Below are positions 18,142-26,789 of a stretch of 64,000 bases of DNA, one piece after another. The position numbers and the translations under genes were made by a program. Origin of the DNA: Bacteroidota bacterium (GTDB taxonomy: Bacteria > Bacteroidota > Bacteroidia > NORP154); assembly GCA_022572355.1 (NCBI GenBank), contig JACZWC010000012.1, positions 21,793-85,792 of the forward strand. The letters are read 5' to 3'. The number at the start of each line of letters is the position of its first letter. Position 1 is the stretch's first letter. Below the pieces are notes generated by a model. That model had not been told where the DNA came from. It made no database searches and saw nothing but the letters and a program-made list of their open reading frames with translations.

Positions 18142-19302
18142 GTGAAACTTCTTATAAAAATCGCAAAAGGTTTTTTAATCTTTCTGGCGCTGCTCAATGC
18201 ATTGATCTTGATGAGCGGAAACAAACATCTATATAAGGGGGTTGTCAATACGTATATGAAGGGTAAAATGGGGGCTGATATAGATGAGTATCAAATTTTT
18301 GATAACCGAGAGGTTAAAGCCGGCACCCATCGGCCGTGGCCAACTGGATTGGATTACAATAAAAAGCCCATTCCTGAAAAGCATTTGAGCGCCATTGAAA
18401 ACAGCAACACCATTGCTTACTTGCTCATTAAAAACGACTCCATTAGAGTAGAGCAATACTGGAGTGGTTATGGTGACACTTCTGTTACCAATACATTCTC
18501 AATGGCAAAAACCTTTATCGGTATGCTGGTGGGTATAGCTATTGAGGAGGGCATGATTGAATCTGTAAATCAAAAGGTAGGTGATTTTTTCCCAGAATAT
18601 AAAGAAGGCATGGCTGCAGAGCTTACGATTAAGCATTTGCTAACCATGAGCTCAGGAATAAACTTTGACGAAAGCTATGTAAGCCCCTTCGCCTATCCTG
18701 CCAAGGCGTACTTTGGAAGTGATTTGAAAGCCACTGTTGCCGAATACGAGGTTGTTGAAACACCGGGTGAACTGTTTGAATACCTGAGCGGAAACACTCA
18801 GCTGCTATCATTTGTAGTGGAGGCCGCAACCGGAATAAAAGTTGCTGACTATTTTTCAGAAAAGCTATGGATACCACTGGGTGCCAAAAGGCCTGCTTAT
18901 TGGAGCCTGGATGATGAAGATGGCTTTGAAAAGGCATATTGCTGCTTCAATTCAAATGCCCGTGATTTGGCGCGACTCGGACAACTATATCTCAAGAAGG
19001 GAAATTGGTTTGGGGAGCAATTAATCCCGGCACAATACGTAGAGAAATCGATTGTTCCAGCCAAACTGATAGAAAAAGATGACGGAACTGTCTTGACCAG
19101 ATATGGATACTCCTGGTGGATGCTGGATTACAAAGATCACCACATTTACTTTGCTCAGGGAATGCTAGGACAATACATCATAGTTATCCCGGATAATAAT
19201 ACCATAATCGTACGGTTGGCAAGCAAAAGAACAAAGGAAAAAAGAGGCCGGTTTCCAGTGACGCTGTATACCCTTCTAGATCACGCTTTAGAGTACCACT
19301 AA
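18142..19302 (+). CDS. Serine hydrolase, class C beta-lactamase-like, membrane-anchored
   Basis: A 386-residue protein of the beta-lactamase/DD-peptidase/esterase superfamily. It uses a GTG start at 18142, 6 bases after lipB. Residues 5-26 form a hydrophobic N-terminal anchor or uncleaved signal. The nucleophile motif SxxK is Ser120-Met-Ala-Lys123, a conserved Tyr sits in the FEYLSGNTQLLS motif near 210, and the third element appears to be GMLGQYIIVIP near 345, the position of the KTG-like box. The pattern resembles 6-aminohexanoate-dimer hydrolase (NylB)-like enzymes more than true beta-lactamases, so the natural substrate could be an ester or amide; the sequence does not decide it. Confidence 0.85.
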   Translation: MKLLIKIAKGFLIFLALLNALILMSGNKHLYKGVVNTYMKGKMGADIDEYQIFDNREVKAGTHRPWPTGLDYNKKPIPEKHLSAIENSNTIAYLLIKNDSIRVEQYWSGYGDTSVTNTFSMAKTFIGMLVGIAIEEGMIESVNQKVGDFFPEYKEGMAAELTIKHLLTMSSGINFDESYVSPFAYPAKAYFGSDLKATVAEYEVVETPGELFEYLSGNTQLLSFVVEAATGIKVADYFSEKLWIPLGAKRPAYWSLDDEDGFEKAYCCFNSNARDLARLGQLYLKKGNWFGEQLIPAQYVEKSIVPAKLIEKDDGTVLTRYGYSWWMLDYKDHHIYFAQGMLGQYIIVIPDNNTIIVRLASKRTKEKRGRFPVTLYTLLDHALEYH

Positions 19303-19347
19303 ACCCAAGCTGGATTGTATTATACGGGGCTAATCCCTTTGGGATCC

Positions 19348-21798
19348 TTATTTAGTGTGTATTATTTTCCTCAATTGAGATTGCTTTCCAATCGTTAGAA
19401 TCACAAAATAAACTGCCGGAACCAACTCACTTCCATTCACAGTTAATTGGTGTTTCCCCTCATTCAATATGCCTTCATCCACTCTGTGTATTTCTTGTCC
19501 TGCGAGATTATAAACCCCTATGCTTACCTTTTCGGCTTTTCTTAAGGTAAACTGTACCGTAGTGCTCTCGCTGAATGGATTTGGAAATACCGTCATATCA
19601 ACCGGTGCTTCTTCTATTGAAGAAATTCCTACCTGGCCAGGAGTTACAGTAAAGCTTTGCGTTAATATGCAACCGAATCCGTCCGCAATCGTAACTAAAT
19701 AGCTGCCTCCAGCTAAGCCTGTGATATCTTCTGTGGACGCTGTGTAGGCATTGGGTCCGGTCCAACTGTATGTATAAGTACCAACACCGCCTGAAGTAGA
19801 GAGATAAATGGAGCCATCGTTACCAAAATTCTCATCATTAACCGTGGTTAAAACAGCTATTGCAGATGGTGCAGTTACCTCTGTTGTATTCAGTGAAATG
19901 CATCCCCCGACATCAGTAACTGTTACAGTATAGGTTCCCGTTGAAAGTCCCGTAAGATTGGATGTTGTAGCACCGTTACTCCATGTGTAAGTAAAGGGAG
20001 ACGTTCCTCCTGTTACCGTTAGGTTTATTATCCCATCCGCTATATTCCAGCATGCATTTTGTGGCGCGAAAGATGATAAAGTTGCTGCACCCACGTTGTT
20101 TAAAATTATGGATTTAGCCTCAGAACATGTTAAAGCATTAGTTACTGTGACAGAGTATGCACCAGCTGCCAAGTTGGTAGCGGTAGAAGTAGTTTGTCCA
20201 TTTGACCACTGATAGGTGTATGGCCCCGATGTTCCTGATACCGTGCAGGATGCACTTCCGTCAAACGAGCCGCAATTGGGATCAATTGAACTCAGGGTAA
20301 TTGTACCAAAGGAAGCACATACAGATTCAAATGGACTTATGTCAGATGAACCAAAATTAGCGCCGGTAAATATTACGTTTGAACCTACGTCAGTAATCTC
20401 ATAATAACCGGGTGTACCATATGACATTCCGTCACCATAAGAATCATAAATAGTGAAGGTATGGCAGCCCTCGCTCAGGTTAAATGTTTCATTATACGTT
20501 GTATTGTTTGCATAAGGGCCTCCTGAATAAAGAACGGTACCTGAAGCGTCAACCAGATCCCAGGTTGTTTCAGAACCATAGTCATCCGTTAGTAATTCAA
20601 ATGCCAGCACAACATCAGTTTGAGGAGCATCTGTAAAGCTGGATGAAGCCTGATCATCAGAAGTATCTTCGTCAGTACTTCCGTTGGGATTAGAGAAGAC
20701 AACATTCACGGTATTCGTTCCTGAACCTGTGTAGGCAATAGGCGGAAGGGTGACAGTCTCCTTCTTATAAGCACTGAGGTTACCTGTCCAGCTGTATGAC
20801 TGACTTGTGCCGCCATTAACATCGTACGTAATATCTAAATTAACCAGGTCCGCGACTCCTTTGTTCCTAATTGTAACTATAGGTGAGACCGTTGTACCAC
20901 AAACTGAACCTAGCTCATCAATTGAAACAAGGGCGGCATTATTTGTTTCATTTATTCCTGTATAAGTAAGCGCTGCATTTGCTCCTGATAAAATTTCCTG
21001 CTGTCCTTCTGCAATAAATACCACCACCTCAAGATCAGCCAGCTCATATGCAACTCCATTTAAATCTGCGGGAATTGTATAGGTAAATGTGTTCTGGTAC
21101 AGCGACCCAGTTGCAGTAACTGTTGTCGTATCCCCCCATTGGCCAGTTAGTAAATGTCTGAGCATATGCATATGGTTGTATTTACCATTTGGAAGTACCA
21201 GGTCTGGATTCCAGGTGGATCCTCCAACATGAGGGCCCTCCACATTATTTTGCAATAATGCTACAGTAACATTATTACTAGCGGCACCATCTGCAGTATA
21301 ATATGCTTCTACATTTACTGTCAAGATTCTTGTTGTGAAATTAATAGTGGCTTCAGCAGCAATATTTACATAAGATTGTTCTCCCAATGACACCGCAGTG
21401 GCAGTGTCCCAGTCAGCTCTATTCATTGCCGTGCCCCCAGCTTGGGACCAGCCTTGGGCGCTGAAATTATGCCTGTTAATCGTTCCTGCAGGATAGCCCG
21501 TTACGGATGACTGAATTCTTAGGGCATCGCCAAAGAACGTGCGGAAATCTGGATCTCCGCTGGTACCAGGGTTAGCATAACCACCCGCGTGCACATTGAT
21601 GAAGAATACATCTCCAGGGTTGTCATTAACCAACTCTTGGGCCAGCCTGTCGCCATCAGCATTATACGTGCAATAATAGCCCCCAAATACTTCCAGCACT
21701 ACATTTTTGTTTTCGGGAGTGGTGCTAACAAAAGATTGAGCGTTACCTGAAAAGGTCAGGCCTAAGATTATTGTTGCTGAGAATAGTAGTTTTTTCAT
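19348..21798 (-). CDS. Omp28-like T9SS protein with SprB repeats and degraded CxxC
   Basis: An 816-residue exported protein. Signal peptide 1-20 (ends GNAQS). Residues about 25-290 form an Omp28-related, thioredoxin-like module (ENKNVVLEVF...CTYNADGD...FFINVHAGGYANPGTSGDPDFRTFFG). The redox CxxC seen in its neighbour is here Cys43-T-Y-Asn46, so disulfide chemistry is probably lost. A CARDB-like segment (about 310-385) and a DNGTSYGDG-type calcium or beta-sandwich segment (about 400-490) follow, then three SprB-type repeats (about 500-720; YTYQWSNGQTT, YTWSNGATTSNLTGL, YSWTGPNAY) and a T9SS sorting domain (VFPNPFSESTTVQF). SprB repeats occur in gliding adhesins, so adhesion is a fair guess. 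A TAATTTTG promoter-like element lies at 21832-21839. Confidence 0.87.
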   Translation of the reverse strand: MKKLLFSATIILGLTFSGNAQSFVSTTPENKNVVLEVFGGYYCTYNADGDRLAQELVNDNPGDVFFINVHAGGYANPGTSGDPDFRTFFGDALRIQSSVTGYPAGTINRHNFSAQGWSQAGGTAMNRADWDTATAVSLGEQSYVNIAAEATINFTTRILTVNVEAYYTADGAASNNVTVALLQNNVEGPHVGGSTWNPDLVLPNGKYNHMHMLRHLLTGQWGDTTTVTATGSLYQNTFTYTIPADLNGVAYELADLEVVVFIAEGQQEILSGANAALTYTGINETNNAALVSIDELGSVCGTTVSPIVTIRNKGVADLVNLDITYDVNGGTSQSYSWTGNLSAYKKETVTLPPIAYTGSGTNTVNVVFSNPNGSTDEDTSDDQASSSFTDAPQTDVVLAFELLTDDYGSETTWDLVDASGTVLYSGGPYANNTTYNETFNLSEGCHTFTIYDSYGDGMSYGTPGYYEITDVGSNVIFTGANFGSSDISPFESVCASFGTITLSSIDPNCGSFDGSASCTVSGTSGPYTYQWSNGQTTSTATNLAAGAYSVTVTNALTCSEAKSIILNNVGAATLSSFAPQNACWNIADGIINLTVTGGTSPFTYTWSNGATTSNLTGLSTGTYTVTVTDVGGCISLNTTEVTAPSAIAVLTTVNDENFGNDGSIYLSTSGGVGTYTYSWTGPNAYTASTEDITGLAGGSYLVTIADGFGCILTQSFTVTPGQVGISSIEEAPVDMTVFPNPFSESTTVQFTLRKAEKVSIGVYNLAGQEIHRVDEGILNEGKHQLTVNGSELVPAVYFVILTIGKQSQLRKIIHTK

Positions 21799-22206
21799 GG
21801 TTTTATATTTGATCCGTAATTGTATTTACGTCAAAATTAACGATCTTGAAGGTGTCCTGAAATACCTAATGATAGTGAAATCATATACCTATCAGTAGTG
21901 ATAAAGTGAACTTACACCAGAGATTAGAACAAATTTTATCGTTTAAGCCATTGTGAGTAGAAGGTCCTAAAATATATCCTAATATTGCTTACCCACTATT
22001 CTAGCCAGATAATTTATGTAAGATCAAATAATTATGGTAAAGAAACAATCACACACCAATCCGCTCTTACTGGCAATTAAAATTATTAAGGTGGTCATTT
22101 TTTAAGTCTTGTATTGACGATGACCCGGCATGCAAACAGTGCACATAAGAGCAGTGATTTTTCATAAGTTCGGTTTTCAGGCTATTAAGTCAAAACTACC
22201 TGGTGG
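21799..22206. other. Intergenic stretch between the two Omp28-like genes
   Basis: About 400 bases with no convincing gene in any frame. It contains the leader of the 19348-21798 gene, including TAATTTTG on the minus strand at 21832-21839, which fits the TAnnTTTG element but has no TTTG at the right distance. No hairpin followed by a T-run was seen for the upstream gene ending at 22207. Confidence 0.5.
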
Positions 22207-24267
22207 TTATCTCGTTACCACCAACTTCTTGGTGATGTAGCCTTCGTCCGTGTAGACACTCACGAAATACAGCCCTTCACCAAAGTCCACAGTGTTTATG
22301 GATAGCGAATGGCTTCCAGCGCTCAGCACACCATTGCTCACAACTTTAACAACCTGGCCGAGCATGTTTCGTACCTCTACCTTTACATCAGCAGATTCTT
22401 TCATTTCCAGTTTTACAAACGCAAAATTACTCGCTGGGTTGGGAAATAATTCCACCGCCTCAAAAAGCGTTTTCTCTGATTCATTAATTCCTGAATACAC
22501 ATATGGATTTGAAAGATCGACCGTATTCGATATTTGGATGTCATCAAAATAAAGATTGTTACCACCATCTGATGTTCCCTTAAACTCAATCATAACAGTT
22601 GATTCTCCATCAAAAGCACCGAGGTCAATATTTGCTGAATCCCATTCAGTAACAGCTGGGTAAAACCAGTTACCCGGAACAGGAGCTGCCGTAGCTAGAT
22701 TAGCTCCTCCTTCTCTAAACACATTAGTCCAGGTTGCACCGCAATCTTTAGAAACATTAATCTCAAACTTATCCTTCTCCGTGCCATTATCTTGCGCATA
22801 TGCATATGAGATTCTCAGTCCATTTCCAATACTACCACTTAGGTCAATGTTCTGAAAAAGCAGGCTAGCCTCGCTGCCAACGGCCCATGAGCGGAACCGC
22901 ATTCTCCAGGACTGGGCACTATTTCCATATCCACCTAAGTTTTGCGTAGCGCTAACGGACGAGCTATTTAGAACGAAAGTGTTCTCATCATCATTGTTAA
23001 TGAGAATCGCATTATTTATATTATCCGATAATGTGGCATAGCTTTCAAATCCCTCGGAATGAGATGTTGCAAACGCTGCGGCAGATATCGTATTAATAAA
23101 CACAGGGATAGTTTCATCATTTTCCGATACATTATCAATAACCGCGGCATTATTATCCACATTAACATGATAGATTATTTTATGGGACGCATCGGTTAAA
23201 ACTATAGCTGGAAATGCAATTGTTACTGATGTGGCGGCGGCCAGACTCCCCCCTGTAAGTGTAACCGGCGTGCCATTATCAAGAACATAGTCCACTTCAA
23301 AAGTATCCACAACTGCTGTGCTATTGTTGGTAACTGTAATTTCCGGTGTTACATTGGGATCACAGTAATTGGCTGGCATGGTCATATTTGAAGATGCAGC
23401 AAGGTCAGTAAGACTCATTCCGGGAGGTAAAACATAGGTCAAAGCTGCTTTGTTCCCCGTTATGATTTCTTGTTGGCCCTCTGCGATGTATACAACCACA
23501 TCCAGATCAAAGATTTCATACACAACTCCATTTAGGTCTGCAGGAATTGTGTAGGTAAACGTACTCGTATAAGTTGTTCCAGATGTTGTAGCTGTTGTTA
23601 CGTCGCCCCATTGACCTGTTAAAAAATGCCTCAGTATATGATTATGGTTGTAATTACCATTTGGAAGTATCTGGCCTGGATTCCATGTTGAGGCCCCAGA
23701 TTGTGGCCCTTCAACATTATTCTGCAACAATGCTACAGTGATGTTATTGCTCGCCGGGCCATTGGCGGTATAGTAAGCTTCAACATTTACGGTTAATACC
23801 CTTGTAGTATAGTCAATACTGGCGTCAGCAGCAATATTTACATAGGACGATTGCCCCATAATTGTCCCTGCAGCGCTGGTCCAATTACTTCGGCTCATCG
23901 CTGTTCCTCCAGGATTCGACTCCAACCCCGGAAAGACATGCCGGCTAACTGTTCCTGAAGGATAGCCACTAATTTGAGCCTGATCCTTAATTAGAGTACC
24001 AAAGGAAGTGCGAAAATCCGGGTCCCCACTAGTTCCAGGGTCTGCATACCCTCCAACATGAATGTTGACCAATACCACATCGTTGGGGTTATCGTCGGCT
24101 AGCTGCTGGGCTTTTTTGTGCCCATCAGGACAATACTGGCAATAAATGCCGGTAAATTCTTCCAATACCACATTTTTGTTTTCAGCAACGGTGCTTACCG
24201 GAAGTTGAGCGCTTGAGAATAAATATAAGAATGCAACGAAGGCAATTGAGAGTAATGATTTTTTCAT
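22207..24267 (-). CDS. Omp28-like thioredoxin-fold T9SS protein with intact CxxC
   Basis: A 686-residue exported protein. After the signal peptide (1-20) comes an Omp28-related module nearly collinear with that of the next gene (ENKNVVLEEFTGIYCQYCPDG...VNIHVGGYADPGTSGDPDFRTSFG), with an intact redox-type Cys43-Q-Y-Cys46. A CARDB-like domain follows (about 300-390), then a jelly-roll MAM/CBM-like domain at about 420-590 (LLFQNIDLSGSIGNGLRISYAYA, NLYFDDIQI), and a T9SS sorting domain (ELFPNPASNFAFVKL, ending KKLVVTR). The tail differs from the SprB-bearing paralogue, so the same N-module is combined with different C-terminal parts. It has a good promoter match 30 bases upstream. Confidence 0.88.
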   Translation of the reverse strand: MKKSLLSIAFVAFLYLFSSAQLPVSTVAENKNVVLEEFTGIYCQYCPDGHKKAQQLADDNPNDVVLVNIHVGGYADPGTSGDPDFRTSFGTLIKDQAQISGYPSGTVSRHVFPGLESNPGGTAMSRSNWTSAAGTIMGQSSYVNIAADASIDYTTRVLTVNVEAYYTANGPASNNITVALLQNNVEGPQSGASTWNPGQILPNGNYNHNHILRHFLTGQWGDVTTATTSGTTYTSTFTYTIPADLNGVVYEIFDLDVVVYIAEGQQEIITGNKAALTYVLPPGMSLTDLAASSNMTMPANYCDPNVTPEITVTNNSTAVVDTFEVDYVLDNGTPVTLTGGSLAAATSVTIAFPAIVLTDASHKIIYHVNVDNNAAVIDNVSENDETIPVFINTISAAAFATSHSEGFESYATLSDNINNAILINNDDENTFVLNSSSVSATQNLGGYGNSAQSWRMRFRSWAVGSEASLLFQNIDLSGSIGNGLRISYAYAQDNGTEKDKFEINVSKDCGATWTNVFREGGANLATAAPVPGNWFYPAVTEWDSANIDLGAFDGESTVMIEFKGTSDGGNNLYFDDIQISNTVDLSNPYVYSGINESEKTLFEAVELFPNPASNFAFVKLEMKESADVKVEVRNMLGQVVKVVSNGVLSAGSHSLSINTVDFGEGLYFVSVYTDEGYITKKLVVTR

Positions 24268-24295
24268 GAGTGAGTTTTTTAGTTATATGACAATT

Positions 24296-24324
24296 CAAAT
24301 ATAAATGTTAATGTGTTTGCCAAA
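24296..24324 (-). promoter_or_regulatory. Bacteroidota-type promoter of the 22207-24267 gene
   Basis: On the minus strand TTTG (24321-24324) is followed after 17 bases by TATATTTG (24296-24303), both matching the TTTG / TAnnTTTG consensus of the Bacteroidota primary sigma factor. The -7 element is 28 bases upstream of the ATG at 24267. Confidence 0.55.
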
Positions 24325-24534
24325 AGGCGATGTATAAATATACAAGAATTTGAGCTTATGTCTAATCTGTTTGACGAAATACATCAGTGCATGCGCTCCT
24401 TCGGCAGATTTGAATGTGACTCTGGCAGAAGGCGCTAAATAATTTTTTTAAAGAAAATAGACGAATAATCGCTATTGACGACGAAAAAGGACTACAAAGT
24501 GTAGATCTCGAGCATGCGTCTCTTTTTTCTCAGA

Positions 24535-26679
24535 TTATTTTACTACCACAAACCTCTTTGTAGTCCTGTTCTGTCCAGCATATATGTTGATATAATATAC
24601 CCCCGCTCTCAGATAAGCTACGTCAATTGCTATCTGATAACTTCCCACAGATAGTTCCCTGTCAATAATCGTTGCTATTTGCTGCCCCACCATGTTGTAA
24701 AGCACCACCTTGGTATCTACCTTATCTTTCACATTTAACCTAATAAATCCAAGGCTGTTCATAGGGTTTGGGAAGATCTCGCTTACATCAATTTGTGAAC
24801 CCAGAACCTCGTTTATACCAACTATTATAGGTGTAGACACATTCAGAATTTCATTCGCTTTTAAATCCGTAGAATCATAGTAGGATACGAATCCGACAAG
24901 TGTAATGTTGGCTTCATTATATCTGGCCGGTAGGGTGTATGAATAACTTTGGGAATAGCTGGAGCTGGGCAACACCAAGGAATCAATCACCCCGCTTGTG
25001 CCGAATACTCCTGACAGAACGGCCCTTAGCACATGTCTGTGATCATATTTCAGGATTGGATTAGTAAGGCTGTACAGAGGGTGGGCTGTTCCGCCAGCCG
25101 CTTCACTCTGACTACTGTAGAAGTTTTCCTGATCATAACCCATTGCCATCCCGCCACTTACGGTATCTCCTACAACATGATCCTCAAGAACATAGAGGTT
25201 TATTCTCATGTCACCCGCTACGTAGTCAACAAAATTAGCCGTGACGGTTGCATCAATAACGCGTGTGGATGAGTTATAGGATTTAGAGACAAGAACGTTT
25301 ACAAGAGCTCCCACATTCACCCGGGCGCTGCAATTTAACATCCAGGCATTGGATGATCTGCTGATGGGCAATTTAGACTCCCCTTCATAGAGCACCCTGT
25401 CCACCATTGCCCTTGGATATATTGTTACACCATATTCAGAGGCAAGATCCAATCCCTCTTGAATTTTCATACTATCTGCTTCCGACCCGGCATGGATAAT
25501 AACGGGTATTACATTCGCATTTGTCGATACTATATTATCTACTTCCAAATTCCCATCCGGACAATATCCACACCATGCACCCGTAAATTCTTCCAATAGC
25601 ACCTTTCGCGAGGTGGTATCTCCATTGTTAACAAAAACAGTTTTTTCAAGTGTGTCGTTACAGGGTAAATCATCATTGTTACCATTGATGTTGCTCGCCC
25701 AAATTTTAATGTTGTGGAACAAACCTCCAGTAATGACGCTTAAAAGCGAATCATGAGTATAGGTATAGCTACCGCCAGTGGGAAATATAGCTACTGGCCC
25801 TATGTTGATTGTGACAGGAGCTCCGCCATCAACTGTATAATTAAGATCAAATGAGGTTACAGTATCAGATCCCCAGTTCTTTATTGTTCCCCCAAGTGTA
25901 TGGCTTCCGGTGGCAATGTTATTTCCCAAGCCGGTTTCTGAAATTAAAGCCAGGTCAATGCTGGGTTGAGCATTGTAATAGAAGTGATAGACTACGTCAT
26001 TTGCCGGATCAGAACTGTTGGCTCCTGACGGATAATCATAGCTAGGCGAGTCGCTAATCATTGTAGCCAGAGTACCATTAACATTCTCACACCCTACCGT
26101 GGCTGTCCATCCAGATGAGTTCCCATACGGATGAACAATGTCAAAATCCCCACATTCATGGATTCTAATTACTGCATAAACAAAAGTTGGATCACTTGTG
26201 CCTGTAACCACTGTGTCGCCAGCTGTAACCGAATGCCATTGAACAACGTGTACTCTATTCGGTGAACTTCCGTAAGTCCAACTTTTAATTTTATCGACCG
26301 CATTAAGGCCTTCCTTAATTTCAATGTCATCCCAGAACGCATAGATTGCATTGTTAGGCCCGTTGCTCGTTGGAAGCATCTCATTTAGAGACAAGCTAGC
26401 CGTGCTGTCAAATGCGATATACCCGTTATCACTCACATAATAACCACTTACTGCAACGCCATAGTATGCCCAGGCAAAGGGAAGTGCATTCCATCCACTC
26501 ATCTGATCTGGAAGTGAGTCTCCTGCAGTTCCTGGTGCCTGCATGATTATAGTAGTATTAGACTCCAGCAATTCGTAAGGGCCAGTTGTCCCAACGGTCT
26601 GCGTAACCACATAATTTTGACCCAGAACTTGTCCGACAAATAAAATCAACATGCTGGCTGCGTATGCAATTAGTCTCAT
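24535..26679 (-). CDS. T9SS protein with internal Omp28-like thioredoxin module
   Basis: A 714-residue exported protein. Signal peptide 1-20 (ends VLGQ). Residues about 25-235 are a beta-rich domain with GYYVSDNGYIAFDS and AFWDDIEI motifs, resembling nidogen-like or PEP-domain sandwiches. A CARDB-like domain follows (about 240-350), then an Omp28/thioredoxin-like module at about 355-620 with the CxxC motif Cys370-G-Y-Cys373 (GAWCGYCPDG), and a T9SS sorting domain (EIFPNPMNSLGFIRL, ending KRFVVVK). In the two neighbouring genes the redox module is at the N-terminus, here it is central, so domain order is shuffled. It is separated from the next gene by 267 bases. Role in oxidative folding or as a structural domain is not decided by sequence. 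Confidence 0.85.
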   Translation of the reverse strand: MRLIAYAASMLILFVGQVLGQNYVVTQTVGTTGPYELLESNTTIIMQAPGTAGDSLPDQMSGWNALPFAWAYYGVAVSGYYVSDNGYIAFDSTASLSLNEMLPTSNGPNNAIYAFWDDIEIKEGLNAVDKIKSWTYGSSPNRVHVVQWHSVTAGDTVVTGTSDPTFVYAVIRIHECGDFDIVHPYGNSSGWTATVGCENVNGTLATMISDSPSYDYPSGANSSDPANDVVYHFYYNAQPSIDLALISETGLGNNIATGSHTLGGTIKNWGSDTVTSFDLNYTVDGGAPVTINIGPVAIFPTGGSYTYTHDSLLSVITGGLFHNIKIWASNINGNNDDLPCNDTLEKTVFVNNGDTTSRKVLLEEFTGAWCGYCPDGNLEVDNIVSTNANVIPVIIHAGSEADSMKIQEGLDLASEYGVTIYPRAMVDRVLYEGESKLPISRSSNAWMLNCSARVNVGALVNVLVSKSYNSSTRVIDATVTANFVDYVAGDMRINLYVLEDHVVGDTVSGGMAMGYDQENFYSSQSEAAGGTAHPLYSLTNPILKYDHRHVLRAVLSGVFGTSGVIDSLVLPSSSYSQSYSYTLPARYNEANITLVGFVSYYDSTDLKANEILNVSTPIIVGINEVLGSQIDVSEIFPNPMNSLGFIRLNVKDKVDTKVVLYNMVGQQIATIIDRELSVGSYQIAIDVAYLRAGVYYINIYAGQNRTTKRFVVVK

Positions 26680-26789
26680 AGTGCTTTCGATCTATTAAAT
26701 ACTTTGCTGAATATTAGATAACCGTGATAATGGTAATTTATTTCCGTGTACTCCACTTTTTTCCTTTCATGCCAAGGTGTGAGTTTCGG

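Noticed and set aside
19320..19347. ATCCC-TTT-GGGAT small inverted repeat between two convergent genes
   Set aside because: The stem is only five base pairs and no T-run follows in either direction.
24391..24460. Imperfect hairpin GCGCTCCTTC ... GAAGGCGC followed by a T-run on the plus strand
   Set aside because: It is oriented away from the flanking minus-strand genes, has a bulged stem and a loop of about 25 bases, so a terminator role is not supported.
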